DNA of 64,000 nucleotides from Loxodes magnus (Eukaryota > Ciliophora > Karyorelictea > Loxodida > Loxodidae). Below, one piece after another: positions 11,237-22,153 of this stretch. The notes below the pieces were generated by a model that had not been told where the DNA came from, ran no database searches, and saw only the letters and a list, made by a program, of their open reading frames with translations. The position numbers and the translations under genes are program-made. Position 1 is the stretch's first letter, and every line of letters begins with the position of its first letter. The DNA lies in contig CAMPDV010000044.1 in the NCBI GenBank assembly GCA_946699065.1, positions 62,001 to 126,000 on the forward strand, given 5' to 3'.

Positions 11237-12773
11237 ATGGTAGAAACTTCAGCAACACCACTTATTAAAAAGGTTAACAAAGGGTCAAATAAGTTTGGGT
11301 CAAAAGTAAAGAAGTTTTTCTGTTGTTGTATTAAACCTTAGGGAGAAAATGAATTAATTGACTAAGAAGATCCTGGCACTGCGATAAGCATTCTTTAAGG
11401 TAGTGCAACTTAATCTCAAGGACTTTAGTTTAACGCTGAAATGAATGCCGTTTTTAGAAATAAAATTCCAAAAGGGAAAAAAAACAGCAGCGATAAATGC
11501 TTAGTAAGAAGTTACCCGATTGACCGAACTTAATTATATGGTAAAGATGAAGAAAGAATTTTTGCTAAATTTACAATAACTAATATTAAAGTACCTAAAT
11601 CTCCTTAGCAACGAAGGCCTAGCAGTATAAGTGAAAAATAATGAAAATAGGGTCATGTAATATTCCATAAATATGATGAAAGTATTAATATAATAAAAGA
11701 TAGTATGAAAGAAATAACCCATGAAAATATAGCAAAATATATTGCAAACAAATGCTCTAGCTGTTAAGTTATAATAGATGGCTTTAGTGGCTATGGAGGT
11801 AATACAATTCAAGTAAGTCATTATTAATTTATATTAGTTTGCTTTAAAATCCAAAGTAATTGCAATAGAAATAGACCCTTAGAAGATTTTGGCTGCTAAG
11901 TAAATAGCAATGAAATATGGAGTTCAGGATAATATAACATGAATATAAGGGGACTACTTTTAAGAAATTAAAAAGCTGTAGGGTGATTTAGTTTTCTTAA
12001 ATCCTTCGTTTTCAGAGTAAGATATGCTTTAATAAAAAATTGACTTAGAAACTTAGATTACTTTACATAGTAGTACTAAGAGAAATAACAATGCAGTGCC
12101 AACAGTGTAAGATATATTGGAATCAGCTTCGCATATAAGTAGAAACATTTGGCTTTTATTACCCAAGTACATTGATCCATAATAATGTTTTAAGATAGTT
12201 AGTTAAATACAGGTATTACAACCTTTAGTAGAACTAGAACAATATTTCTATAAAGATAAGCTTAAAAAGATTTCTGTCATCCTAGGAAATATGGCCAATA
12301 TATCTTTAAAAGAATGTACTAATATTTTGGCTTCAAGACTAAATGAATCAGGTCAACCTTAAAAAGCTATTATTGCTAACCTACTAGAAAAAATAGGACA
12401 TAAGATATGTATATAAATGCTTTCGAAAACTGAAAAAATCCAATAAGAAGGAGGTATTCAAGTCAATTGTGGAGAAGCAAGGAGAAGAACAAAAGGAGGA
12501 GTTTTTTTTCATATAATGAGAAATGAAACAGATATAGACTGGAAAAAGGATATTGATCCAATAAACAAAAAGAAAGATAAAAAAATGAAATCTTCGTCAA
12601 TAAAAATGCAATTAGAAGAAACAACTCCACATAATATTATTCCAGATAGTCCATTAGTAACTGAAAATATGCATTCCAAAATGTAGTAGTATGATCTACA
12701 AGTAACAAAATCGGATCTCATTAAAGTGGAAGATGAATCTCCAATTCATTACGAAGAAAACAAAGCTTTCTGA
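11237..12773 (+). CDS. TGS1-like cap methyltransferase fused to a PHAX-type RNA-binding domain
   Basis: 503 residues; exons 11237-11812 and 11838-12773, stop TGA 12771-12773. Residues about 135-300 resemble the trimethylguanosine synthase (TGS1) domain. The segment entering it reads E-K-Q-W-K-Q (Trp from TGA 11642-11644, at the conserved Y-W-x-Q-R site), then F-H-K-Y-D-E-S-I, I-T-H-E-N-I-A-K-Y-I and the SAM motif I-I-D-G-F-S-G-Y-G-G-N at 179-189, followed by I-A-I-E-I-D-P. Motif IV is N-P-S-F-S-E-Q (247-253) instead of the usual S-P-P-W-G-G-P. Residues about 344-422 then match the PHAX RNA-binding domain: I-Q-Q-E-G-G-I, A-R-R-R-T-K-G-G-V-F-F-H-I-M-R-N. PHAX exports capped snRNA and TGS1 hypermethylates its cap, so the fusion suggests one protein for snRNA cap recognition and modification. 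The N-terminus is basic and Cys-rich (F-F-C-C-C). Confidence 0.8.
11813..11837 (+). other. 25-nt intron in the TGS1-PHAX gene
   Basis: GTAAGTCATT...ATATTAG. It splits the gene inside the SAM-binding domain between G-G-N-T-I-Q and F-A-L-K-S, and removal keeps a family-consistent reading. Boundary sequence is canonical. Confidence 0.85.
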
Positions 12774-13413
12774 TTTATTTTTTAAAATCAAAATATTTTG
12801 GTTCTATAATATTATAACACAATTGCCCTCGCTATTTCAAATAGCATGATTTAAGCGCAAAAAATCTTTAAAGAGATGTATATTTTATTAATAACAAGTA
12901 CTATATATTATAATAGATATCTAATAGCGCTAATTTTTAGAACTAGAATCAGCAAAATAACAGGAAAATAATTTAAAGCCTTTTACTAATAAATATCCTA
13001 ATTTAATAACTTAAAAGCTATAAACTGCAACTCTTTCAGTTTAGAGATATAATAGTTAAATTACAACTAATCATTCATTTTGTTAAAGATATTTATCTCT
13101 ACTTACCTTGGAAAAATTACTAGTAACTCTATCATAAATGTTTAAAATTGTATTTTAAATGCTTCACTAGTTATGATTTTTGATATTGTTCTACAAATTT
13201 AATTAATCATATGTTTTAACGTTAGAGCATTTTTATCTCCTTTTTAGTTTGTAGATTTTCGCCTTTATTTAATTAAGTAATAAGCGCATTATAAGTCAAT
13301 TAATATAAACTTGTATAAAAATTAAGAAAGGAAGAGACTGATAAATGAACAGTGAATATAGAACAATGATATGAAAAATGAATAAAGGTAAAGCTAATTT
13401 AAGAATGAAATTC
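12774..13413. other. Intergenic between convergent genes
   Basis: About 640 bases of AT-rich DNA. No gene signature. Confidence 0.6.
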
Positions 13414-14289
13414 TTAAATATGATCTGAATCCTTGAAAATGCATTTTTCAGATTTGTTTCTCCATCTCTAAATTAAAGGCAATGCCAATATTAAATTATT
13501 ATTAACTATCTTTAGCTTTTTAAATAGATTCTAGTAATTATGCTTAAAGTCCTCTAACAGCTAATTTCCTTAATTAATTGGAATTTCTAATGCATGAGCT
13601 TCTGTAGTTGTTACTTTATAAGCAACCAGGAACATAGAAGACTAATTTTCACTCAATTCAACAATGTAATCTCCAGTATTAAGTTTCATTCCTTATTTAT
13701 AAATAATGTTTCTCTTCTCAAGCTTTTCACTGTTAAAATTAATAGCATCCAATCTCCTATATAGCAACTAATGACTTTCAGATTTGTTCCTTTTGTGATG
13801 AGAAGGAGATTAAAGATTAAGATTTTTTACACTGAATTAGAAGGGATATACACATTTATTTCTAAGCAGGATTTCTTATTTTTATCTGTCCTTCTCAAAT
13901 TTATTTATATTAATAATAGGCTTTTAGTTCTAGATTCTTGATAAAATATTCTAATTTTCCAATGCAATTTGTTCATTCCTTTACTATCTTAATACTTCGG
14001 ATACCTTTTACCTGTGCTACTTTATCCTATAATGATTGGATAAATCTATTTTACACTTTCTTTGAATTATTTCAGAAAGTCTATTCAAAAGTCCATTGTT
14101 ATCTTTCTAAATTTTTTTTTACTTAAATTAGAAAACTTGCTCTTTTTTAAGATTGCTGACAGAATGAGTTGATGGTTATTTATTAGCAATTGTGGATTTA
14201 GCAGAGCTTACTCTCATTTAGTGGTTATAGAGTTCTTGTTCAATCTGAAGTCTATTAAAATCGAAACTCTTTTTAATGTTTTTATCCAT
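13414..14289 (-). CDS. CFAP97-like ciliary protein
   Basis: About 291 residues from ATG at 14289. Near residues 15-75 it shows the pattern of the CFAP97/Hemingway (KIAA1430) domain: an N-terminal Y-N-H-Q-M-R-V-S-S-A-K-S, then Q-P-S-T-H-S, a K/Q-rich helix and K-D-N-N-G-L-L-N-R-L-S-E-I-I. A related unit seems to follow (H-R-Q-K-V-S-E-V, then L-E-N-Q-N-I-L-S-R-I), giving two tandem units. The C-terminal half is a beta-rich segment of unknown type (L-N-T-G-D-Y-I-V-E-L-S-E-N). In other eukaryotes these proteins are axonemal. No in-frame TGA occurs for over 200 bases beyond D-S-D-H-I, so the TAA at 13416-13414 (or the next at 13401) is taken as stop. The call rests on a short pattern. Confidence 0.5.
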
Positions 14290-15380
14290 TTATATACTAT
14301 CTATTTTCTTAAGTTTTAAACTAATATTAAAATATTCAAAGTCTATCAAGTAAAGTAATTAAAGACAATATTTTGCTTACACTTCCCTCTCTTAGTTATT
14401 TTATATTTATTACTTAATAAACTTTAAGATTGTAATAATATTACTTGGCTCTTATTTTTAATTATACTGAAAAGTTTTAAAGAATTTATATTATTTTGAA
14501 TTCCTTTAATTTAGCGCTATATTGAAATTATTTACCCACTTTTAACCTAAGGAATTCTCCTAAAGTTATATATATAAAGTATCTTTTCTATGTATTTAAT
14601 GCAATCTTTAAATATATGCTTTTCACTTCTTTTATCTCCTTTATCATTTAATAGAATAGCTGCTTCTTTTAATTTAAGATTCTGTACTTTTGATACCAAC
14701 CTGCTGAAATCTATAATTGTACGATTAGCTTTGAATCTAGAACAGTCTTCTTTAAACTATTTTGCTCTTATTCATAATTTAATTTATATCACTGTTTTTC
14801 CTTTAAAGGTATACTAAACTTACTATACTCTCTTCCTTATATAAAGCTATAATAGCTTAATCTTTTACTTTTAATTTTCGTTCTTTTTTACATAAACCTT
14901 TGATACATTTAATAGGATTATATAATTAGCCTTCATTTTAATACCAAGCAGCTTAAATAACGAATATTAAGCATTAAGCATAATAATAGAAGCTAAGCTT
15001 ACCTTAACTATAGTAGTTTCTATAATCTAATTATAAAGGAATGTAAGCATTTAAGTAAATAGTAAATAAGCTTATTATTATGCTTATCTATTTAGTTCTA
15101 ACATAATTATTATCTAATCCAATCACATTTTATTATATATAAGCTTTCTTATAGAACTAGGAATTAGTTATTTTACTTTGTCTTTTATCTATACTTCAAT
15201 AGAGTGCTTATTGAGGCTGTTTATTTTAGTTATATGTGGATTTATTTAGTTGCTTTTGAAGTGCTCGTAGAGATAAGCTAATTAAAGGCTTTTTGCTAGT
15301 AAGATTTTATTAAAGTTTATTCATTAATTCCTGTTTTAAAGATTTTAAGCAGTTTCAATTGATTGCTTAGTATTTTATTA
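14290..15380. other. Divergent intergenic region
   Basis: About 1.1 kb upstream of both the CFAP97-like gene (minus) and the kelch gene (plus). It holds one possible minus-strand coding remnant (14532-14771); otherwise nothing. Confidence 0.5.
14532..14771 (-). CDS. Possible small gene or remnant
   Basis: On the minus strand one frame has gene-like codon use (about 26% of codons start with G): F-K-E-D-C-S-R-F-K-A-N-R, I-I-D-F-S-R-L-V-S-K-V, K-E-A-A-I-L-L-N-D-K-G-D-K, F-K-D-C-I-K-Y-I-E-K-I. There is no ATG in that frame; the nearest ATG (about 14775) is in another frame and no clean intron joins them. It may be an exon or a decayed copy. No homology recognised. Confidence 0.25.
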
Positions 15381-16439
15381 ATGGGTTGTGGAAATTCTAA
15401 AAGTGCTGTGTAAGTTTTAAACAAGAATGAGATATAAAAGTAGCAAGATCAGAAGTAAGGAAATTAAGTGGAACAACATAAATAAAAAGAGGAAGTGAAG
15501 CCTTAAGAAACTAAGCAAATTTAAAAGCCTGATGCTTAAAAGAAAGAGCAAATCCAAGTTTAGTAAGTTTAGAATGAAAAAAAGGAAACTACAAAACAGC
15601 AAACTGTATAGGGAAAAAAGCATAACCAGCAAAAGAAATTTTAAGCCTACTGTCGAATAAAATTTGATTCTAATACTTTACAAACGTTCAAATTCAATTC
15701 AAAGGCTTAGACAAACGAAAAATTAAATGGCATTAGAAATCTAAGCAAGGAAAGTACTTCTTTAATATAAACAAGTGATAATTAAATCATATTTGCTGGA
15801 GGATAAAATGAAGAAACATTTCTTAATAATATTGTAAAAATTACTGATAAAAATATAGATAAAATTAAGTTAAAGTTTCCCAAAATTAAACCTTCGCTAA
15901 CCTTTAATAACAATAATCTAGTATTCATAATTGCAGGTCTAGATTCTTAAAGCAAATGCACTAATAGCAGTGAATGCTTTAATCTTACTAATAATGAATA
16001 AAAGATAATTACTCCTCATCCTCATAAAATATATAGAAATGGAGCATGTTACGTCTACGAAACGATTGTTACGTTTGGTGGAGCTGACAGTTTATTGAGC
16101 AGTATAAATAATGTATGTTAGTATGATATAATGGAAAATAAATGAATACAAAATAGCCTTACTCTTCCTAAAAAAGCTAGAAGTGTTTCAAGTGTATTTT
16201 CTTAAGACATAGATCAGACAATTTTATTTGATAATGGAAACTTTTTACAAAAAACATATTCATTTGATTAAAAGTCCTTTTAAGAGCATGGAAAGCCATT
16301 TCCATAGAATAATTATCCTTTTTGGTATAGTGCGACTTACGAAGACAAGAAGATTTATATGTTTTCAGCAGATTCAAACTAGCAAGATTCAATATTCGTA
16401 TATGATATCACTAAAACCAAAGACTGGGTCAAAGTTTAA
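15381..16439 (+). CDS. N-myristoylated kelch-repeat protein
   Basis: 352 residues from ATG 15381. The start M-G-C-G-N-S-K is a strong N-myristoylation and palmitoylation signal, so the protein is probably membrane-tethered. A Gln/Lys-rich linker to about residue 95 follows. The rest is a kelch-like beta-propeller, with blade signatures I-I-F-A-G-G-Q-N, V-T-F-G-G-A-D-S-L-L, C-Q-Y-D-I-M-E-N-K-W (Trp from TGA), F-W-Y-S-A-T-Y-E-D-K-K-I-Y-M and V-Y-D-I-T-K-T-K-D-W. It ends at TAA 16437-16439 followed directly by TGA TAG; if the TAA is Gln, the protein is one residue longer. Such proteins act as scaffolds; no specific partner is suggested. Confidence 0.72.
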
Positions 16440-16442
16440 TGA

Positions 16443-19400
16443 TAGTTATATAAAATTTAATTTCTTTTACTTTCTAAGAAAAACAATAAAGCAAATACTA
16501 CAACTATCTCTAGTAATTCTTGTATTTATATAATAAATATAAAGGCTAAAGTAATAAATAACTATATTACTTCATTTTATAAAGTTTTAGCTAGCTTTTA
16601 ATATAAAGAAGTTTGATAGTTAGATTGTAGGTAATCATGTTATTATCATTTGCAAGAATATTTAGATTATTTTAACTTTTAAAAATCTAAATTAATGCAT
16701 AAATATATGCACTCTTTCTTATCTTCTTTGTAAATAAGATGACTCATGTGATTTATCATAGAGGACAAATGATTTTACCTTAATACTTAGAATATAAAAG
16801 GATATTAAAAATTATTGATATGGAAGTCATTTACTCATCATTAGTCTTTCAATATCAGCTTTATTATTATAAACAAATTTGCTACCTTAGATCCATTAAT
16901 TAAAAGACTACTCTGCAAAAGAGTTAAAATCATCGTTATATAAAGTAAAAGATTTAGAGCATATTAAAAATATTAAAACTACTGATGCATAAATTTCTAT
17001 AATAAATACTAATAAAATTCAAACAAATTTGGCTATTTATGCAAGGTAAGTTAATATTATTATTAAAGTTTATAAACTTACTCTCAATAAAGAAATTAAA
17101 AATTGAGCTCTATTTTTCAACTAAAATGGATATTTATATTTAAATACAAACAAACAAATGATTTATATGGCTTTATATTTATTTAGGTGGAAAAAAGGAT
17201 TTCTATTTATAAATAGACAAAAGAATGTAATTAATATTATAAAGAGATTCAGAGGTAACATGAATATATTAAGATAAGAAATACAGTGTTAAAAATAATT
17301 TAATCTAAAATTAAAAAAATTTAAGTATACTTTATCAATCTAAATTTGATAAATAGTTTATAATATTTTAATTATTATGACAACTTTTGCCTACTATGAG
17401 TATAAAATTAAATGCAGCTATTAAATTTAAAATCAAATATTTAACTTTAAAAGGTAGTAAATGCTTTAAAATTGTATAGCAAATTATAAATTCATAAATA
17501 TCGTAAAATATGAAAATAAAGGTTACTAGTTACTCTATTGATTTATTTTATGTAAACATAAACTTAAATAATTATTGTTTTAATTGAAATAATATAGGCT
17601 AAAGATTCTCATCTCTAAATAAATTATTTTATATTTTGTTTATTAAGAAGAATAATATTGAAATTTAATAAAAGCATCAAGTTGGTCATTTATTTTGTTA
17701 AAATATCTAAATCCTTTTTTCTATTATTTTTTGCTAAGACCATGATACATTATATTATAGGACCATATTGATATGTTAATGTAGTTTTTATTTTTTTAAT
17801 ATTTATCTTATTTTATTTATTAATATCCTTTTATTTTTCTTTCTATAATATATATAAATATTCTCAATCAATTTATTTTTTCATATTTTTAAGTTTATCC
17901 TTTACTCATTATTTTGTAAGCTACTATTTAAATATTTGAAAATTCAAGTTATTCTCATCATTATCTCATTAAATTTATACTATATCATCTTTAAATAAAA
18001 AATAATCCCTTTATCTTACTTTAGTAGATTCTTTTTTGCAAAAGTTTAAATATCTTAAGCTTTGATATTTATTAATTTAATAAGTTTAACTTATTTTTAA
18101 GGATTATGAATTTATAAATCTCCAGACATTATGAATCTCTTAAGAACTTTTTTCTTGATAAGATTAATTTATTTTCTTAAATAGCTTCTTATTTATCTCT
18201 AGACTTAAGAGTTATTTTATTTAATTATTTCTTTAATTATATTCTACTTAGTTTTATGTTTAATGCTAGATAAAAGTCTATAGCACTTTACCTTAGAAAA
18301 AGGAAAAATCTTAGGATGGAATTATCTAAAGACTAAAAATTCTGAGTTCTCCTTTTAGAATTGTGAATAATACATCTTATTACGCTAATACTTTCACATA
18401 AAGCTTTAGATTACTTTTTCCAAATTTATGATGCAATTTAGCATACAAAATTAAAGTCAAAAAGCAAAGAAAAAGATAGGAGAACTAAATATCTTTTGAA
18501 AGATACTTTAATACTATTTTATAAGTATTTAATTTTAGACTATTAAATTCTTTATATTTTGCTTTAGATTAATAATAATTAACGAAAGGGAAACTAAATT
18601 AATTAGCAGCTATAAAGCGCTATATTATTTTAAATAAGTTATATTAGTTTAAATAGCTAGAAGTATAATTTTAATCAAAGTATGTGAGTCTTTCCTTAAA
18701 CAAAATAGCATTCAACCCATCGCTTAAGTTACTTTTTGTTATTCCTTTAAATTTAAGTTTAAACTGAATCTGCAAATTTAATTATTTAATCTAGTAAAAG
18801 CTTTTTAATTGAGTTTTCTTTATAAAAAGTTAACTTTTATAAATTAATTAAAAAGACTAAGCAAATTAAATTCTATAGCCTCGACTTAAGATATGCATAT
18901 CTCTTAATTTTGTCTATATGTTTTTAAATATCTAACTTAATCTTTCTAGCTATTATCTGTAATAGAAAAGAAATATTCAATTAAAATTATAGCTATCATT
19001 CCTTTTTTTTGGGTTATTTCTCTCTATTCGATTTTCTTAGCATAATTAATTAATAAATTCTAGCGTGACTTTCTTAAAGAATCACAGTAACTATTATAAG
19101 GTTGAAATAAGTTATCTAAGTAACTAAATTAAATAGATTGGTTATCTAATTTATTCTGCAAATAAGCATGGTTTTGCAACAAAGATCTTTCAATACCTAA
19201 TATTTCTCTTTATATAGCATAGACTCTCTCCATTAACTTGGAACTATGTATATCTTGCTAATCATTAGTTTATTTATAATTTTCGTTAAAAAAATAAACT
19301 TTTTACTCAAAGTTTAAAAAGTAAAGTTAGCTAGAAAACTTGAAAAGTAAGTTTGAAGATAAATAATAGTTTTAAAATTAGCTAATCCTCTTAAATTAGG

Positions 19401-20497
19401 CTAATATCTACCTTTATAAAAGCCATATTCTAAACAAAACAGAGCATCTAAATAAAAAAGAGATAAAGCAATTATTTTTATAACTTTTGCTTGATAATAG
19501 TTCTATTTAAAAGTAGGTAAAACATTAATAGATATCTAAGAGTTTTAAAGCTTATAAAGATTAAGCAAGGTATAATAATTTATCCCTAGTTTATAAAACT
19601 AATACCAAATAATAAGAATGCTTATATTCTACCCTGTTTAACTTGGCTGTTTAAGCTTAATTTAAAGGTAAAGCTATTAGAAAGTAGAAAATTAAGAAGT
19701 TATTAAAGAAATACAAATTAAGAAATCCTTTAATTATAACCTTTAAAGCAGTTATTATCTATATAGTAAAAATATTAGGAAACAACTAATTAAAGTTATG
19801 ATCTTTGTAATATAGAAAGCAAACTATTAGGAATATCTATAGTTGATAAATAGGAATATTAGAAAATAGAGTAAGTAAGTTGTAGTTATACGTAAAGAAT
19901 AAAGATAATATGTAGGGGGAGGCTGCTTTATCTAAATTAAAACAAAAGCAATTAAATTAAAGAATATAGATGAATAATACAAGCAACTAAATTATATTCA
20001 ACTTTAGTAAGATAAAATCACTCTTTAAAATCGACTAAATATTCGTTAAAAAGGCAAAGAAACTTAGTCAAGTTAATTCTTGAAAGTTTGATAAAATTAG
20101 ATAATCTAATATAATAAGAAGAGTAATGTATCTTGGAGTATAAATGACATCATTTAAAAGAATTAAATAAATAAATTATATAAGTTAGAGAATCTTTAAT
20201 ATAAGCAATTGATATTTAATCTAGCTTATTAAAGTAATAAGTTAGTCTATTTTGACAGCAAAGTTAAAAAACTAGCAAAATAAATCTAGTATCTTCATAA
20301 TAAAGTGGAATATTCTGAAAAAAGATATAAAGAATCATTGATTCACAAGTCTATTGATAATAGCAAGTCTTAGTGTAGTAATAGATATAAGATACTATTT
20401 GATTTCATTAGTTTATAACTAAAAAGTAGATATTTAGCTCTTAATTCTATTGAAATAAATAAGTAAACTATTTATTAATTAAACTTTTTGCTAATAA
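16443..20497. other. Long AT-rich region without a supportable gene
   Basis: About 4 kb. An open frame spans roughly 18131-19990, but its codon position-1 G content is about 11%, the background level, and no family motif is seen (see rejected items). The region just before 20498 should contain the ankyrin gene promoter. No RNA gene recognised. Confidence 0.5.
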
Positions 20498-21287
20498 AAT
20501 GGGAGATACTTGCAGTTGTATTTCTAAGCAAAAAAAATAAAAGAGTATTATTCTATAGACTAATTAGCCTATTTTGAATTAGCAAAAACAAAAAAGAGGA
20601 TCTTTCTCTAATACTGTTTTAAAGGATGAACAAGGAAATGGAAAAGATTAAAAGGAGGAAAATAAATATCCAGAGGTATATGAAATTCAAAAACCATACG
20701 AAGATGCAAGTATTAATATAAGCAACCAAAAAGGATCCATAAGAAAGGAAAGCTAGCAAAAGAAGCATTAAAGGAATTAGAGTAATTAAGCATTATAATA
20801 AGAATAAATAAAAATTGATTTGGATGATTCTCATAGCAAATCAAAATCATCCAAAAATTAAAAAAACGAAGTCGATTTTTGAATTTAAGATTACGAAAAA
20901 GATATATTAGACCATATTAAGAACGGTAAAACCAATGAACTCTTAGGACTTATTTAGAAAGGTTTACCTGTGAATATAAAAATATAGAACCAATCGATGG
21001 TACATTTAGCGGTATGATATGATAAGTTTGCAATTCTAAAATTATTAATAGATGAAGGTGCTGATTTAAATATAAAAGATTCTAATGATGAGGGATATAC
21101 TCCACTTCATGTCTCAGCTTTACAAGGAAATATATCAATGGCAGAAACATTAGTCCATTATGGAGCTGATAGAAACTTGAAAGACAATGAAGGAAATACT
21201 TCATATGCAATTAGCTTGGCTCATAATAAATAGGATGAGGAGCTACTTAATATTTTAAATCCAGAACTGAAAATCACTATTCGTTGA
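20498..21287 (+). CDS. N-acylated ankyrin-repeat protein with a frame break near its 5' end
   Basis: About 262 residues. The start M-G-D-T-C-S-C is a likely myristoylation/palmitoylation signal. A polar Lys/Gln/Ser linker leads to at least three ankyrin repeats at the C-terminus: V-H-L-A-V, A-I-L-K-L-L-I-D-E-G-A-D-L-N, G-Y-T-P-L-H-V-S-A-L-Q-G-N, L-V-H-Y-G-A-D-R-N-L-K-D. TGA codes Trp in D-F-W-I-Q-D. It ends at TGA 21285-21287. The ATG is in one frame and everything from about 20583 is in the next (+1). Either a 28-31-nt intron (GT at 20514 or 20517, AG at 20544) is present, or one extra A lies in an A-run (20529-20536 or 20590-20595), or the ribosome shifts. Ankyrin call firm, 5' structure uncertain. 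Confidence 0.68.
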
Positions 21288-22153
21288 TTTTCGACTTTCT
21301 TAGGTTCAACTCCAATTAATTAATTTATTAATAATAATTTATAAAAATAGCCTAGCATACATAATAGTAATCAACAACTAAATGCTTTAATACTTACTTC
21401 AGATATAAGTTAAGTTTATATAGCTAAGATTACTTTTACATTTTATATAATAAAATAGCTAGTAATATTTAATCTTCCTAAGTTAAACCTTATATCTTGT
21501 TAGATTTTAGGGATTAGCATATCAATTTCTATCAATTTTGCTTTTTAAATATTAATTAACTTAACAGTTTTTAATTAATATTTTGCGCATTATGCAAATA
21601 GATAAACAGGGATATCAACGCTTAGTTATCTTTTACAAATAAGCACTCTAATTCCAAAAATATTCAGTCTAAGTCTTAAGTTTAAAATAGAAAGTTATCT
21701 AGGAATAAAAGATTAAAGCTCTTAATAGAAACTCTAAGTTGATAAATTAAATCTATAGAAGATCTTCATCTATCTAGTAGCTTCCTAGTTTAATTAATAT
21801 TAATAGTTGCTAGTTTATCTTATAAAGAGGAAGTAGATATTTTAAGCTAAAGGTCATTTAAAGTTTAATATAAAGTGTAGTAAAATTGAAAATATTCTGA
21901 TTATTAAGATGTTAAAACATGATGCTTTAATTTCAAAAAAATGAAAATTATTATACCAAAAATGAGGAAAAAAAGTTAAAATCTGTAATCAAAACTAAGG
22001 AAGCTGAATGGAGTAATGGTAATAAATTAATTTCAATTATATTAGTTAAATATTTGAGCGAATTGCTTTATTTGAGTATGAGGATGCAATATAAGCAGAT
22101 TTTAATTAAGTAATAAGTATTATTAGGATTATTTTTAAATATACTTCATAAAA
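21288..22153. other. Intergenic, nothing recognised
   Basis: AT-rich spacer with background codon statistics in all frames inspected. Confidence 0.55.

Noticed and set aside
18131..19990. Open frame of about 620 codons starting M-N-L-L-R-T with possible membrane spans and coiled coil
   Set aside because: With all triplets sense, long frames mean little. Only about 11% of its codons begin with G, the background level, against about 25% in confirmed genes. Other frames look equally protein-like and no family motif is present.
21290..21330. T-loop-like GGTTCAACTCC that might mark a tRNA
   Set aside because: The flanking bases do not form a T stem or acceptor stem and no anticodon arm is found upstream. 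It directly follows the ankyrin stop codon.
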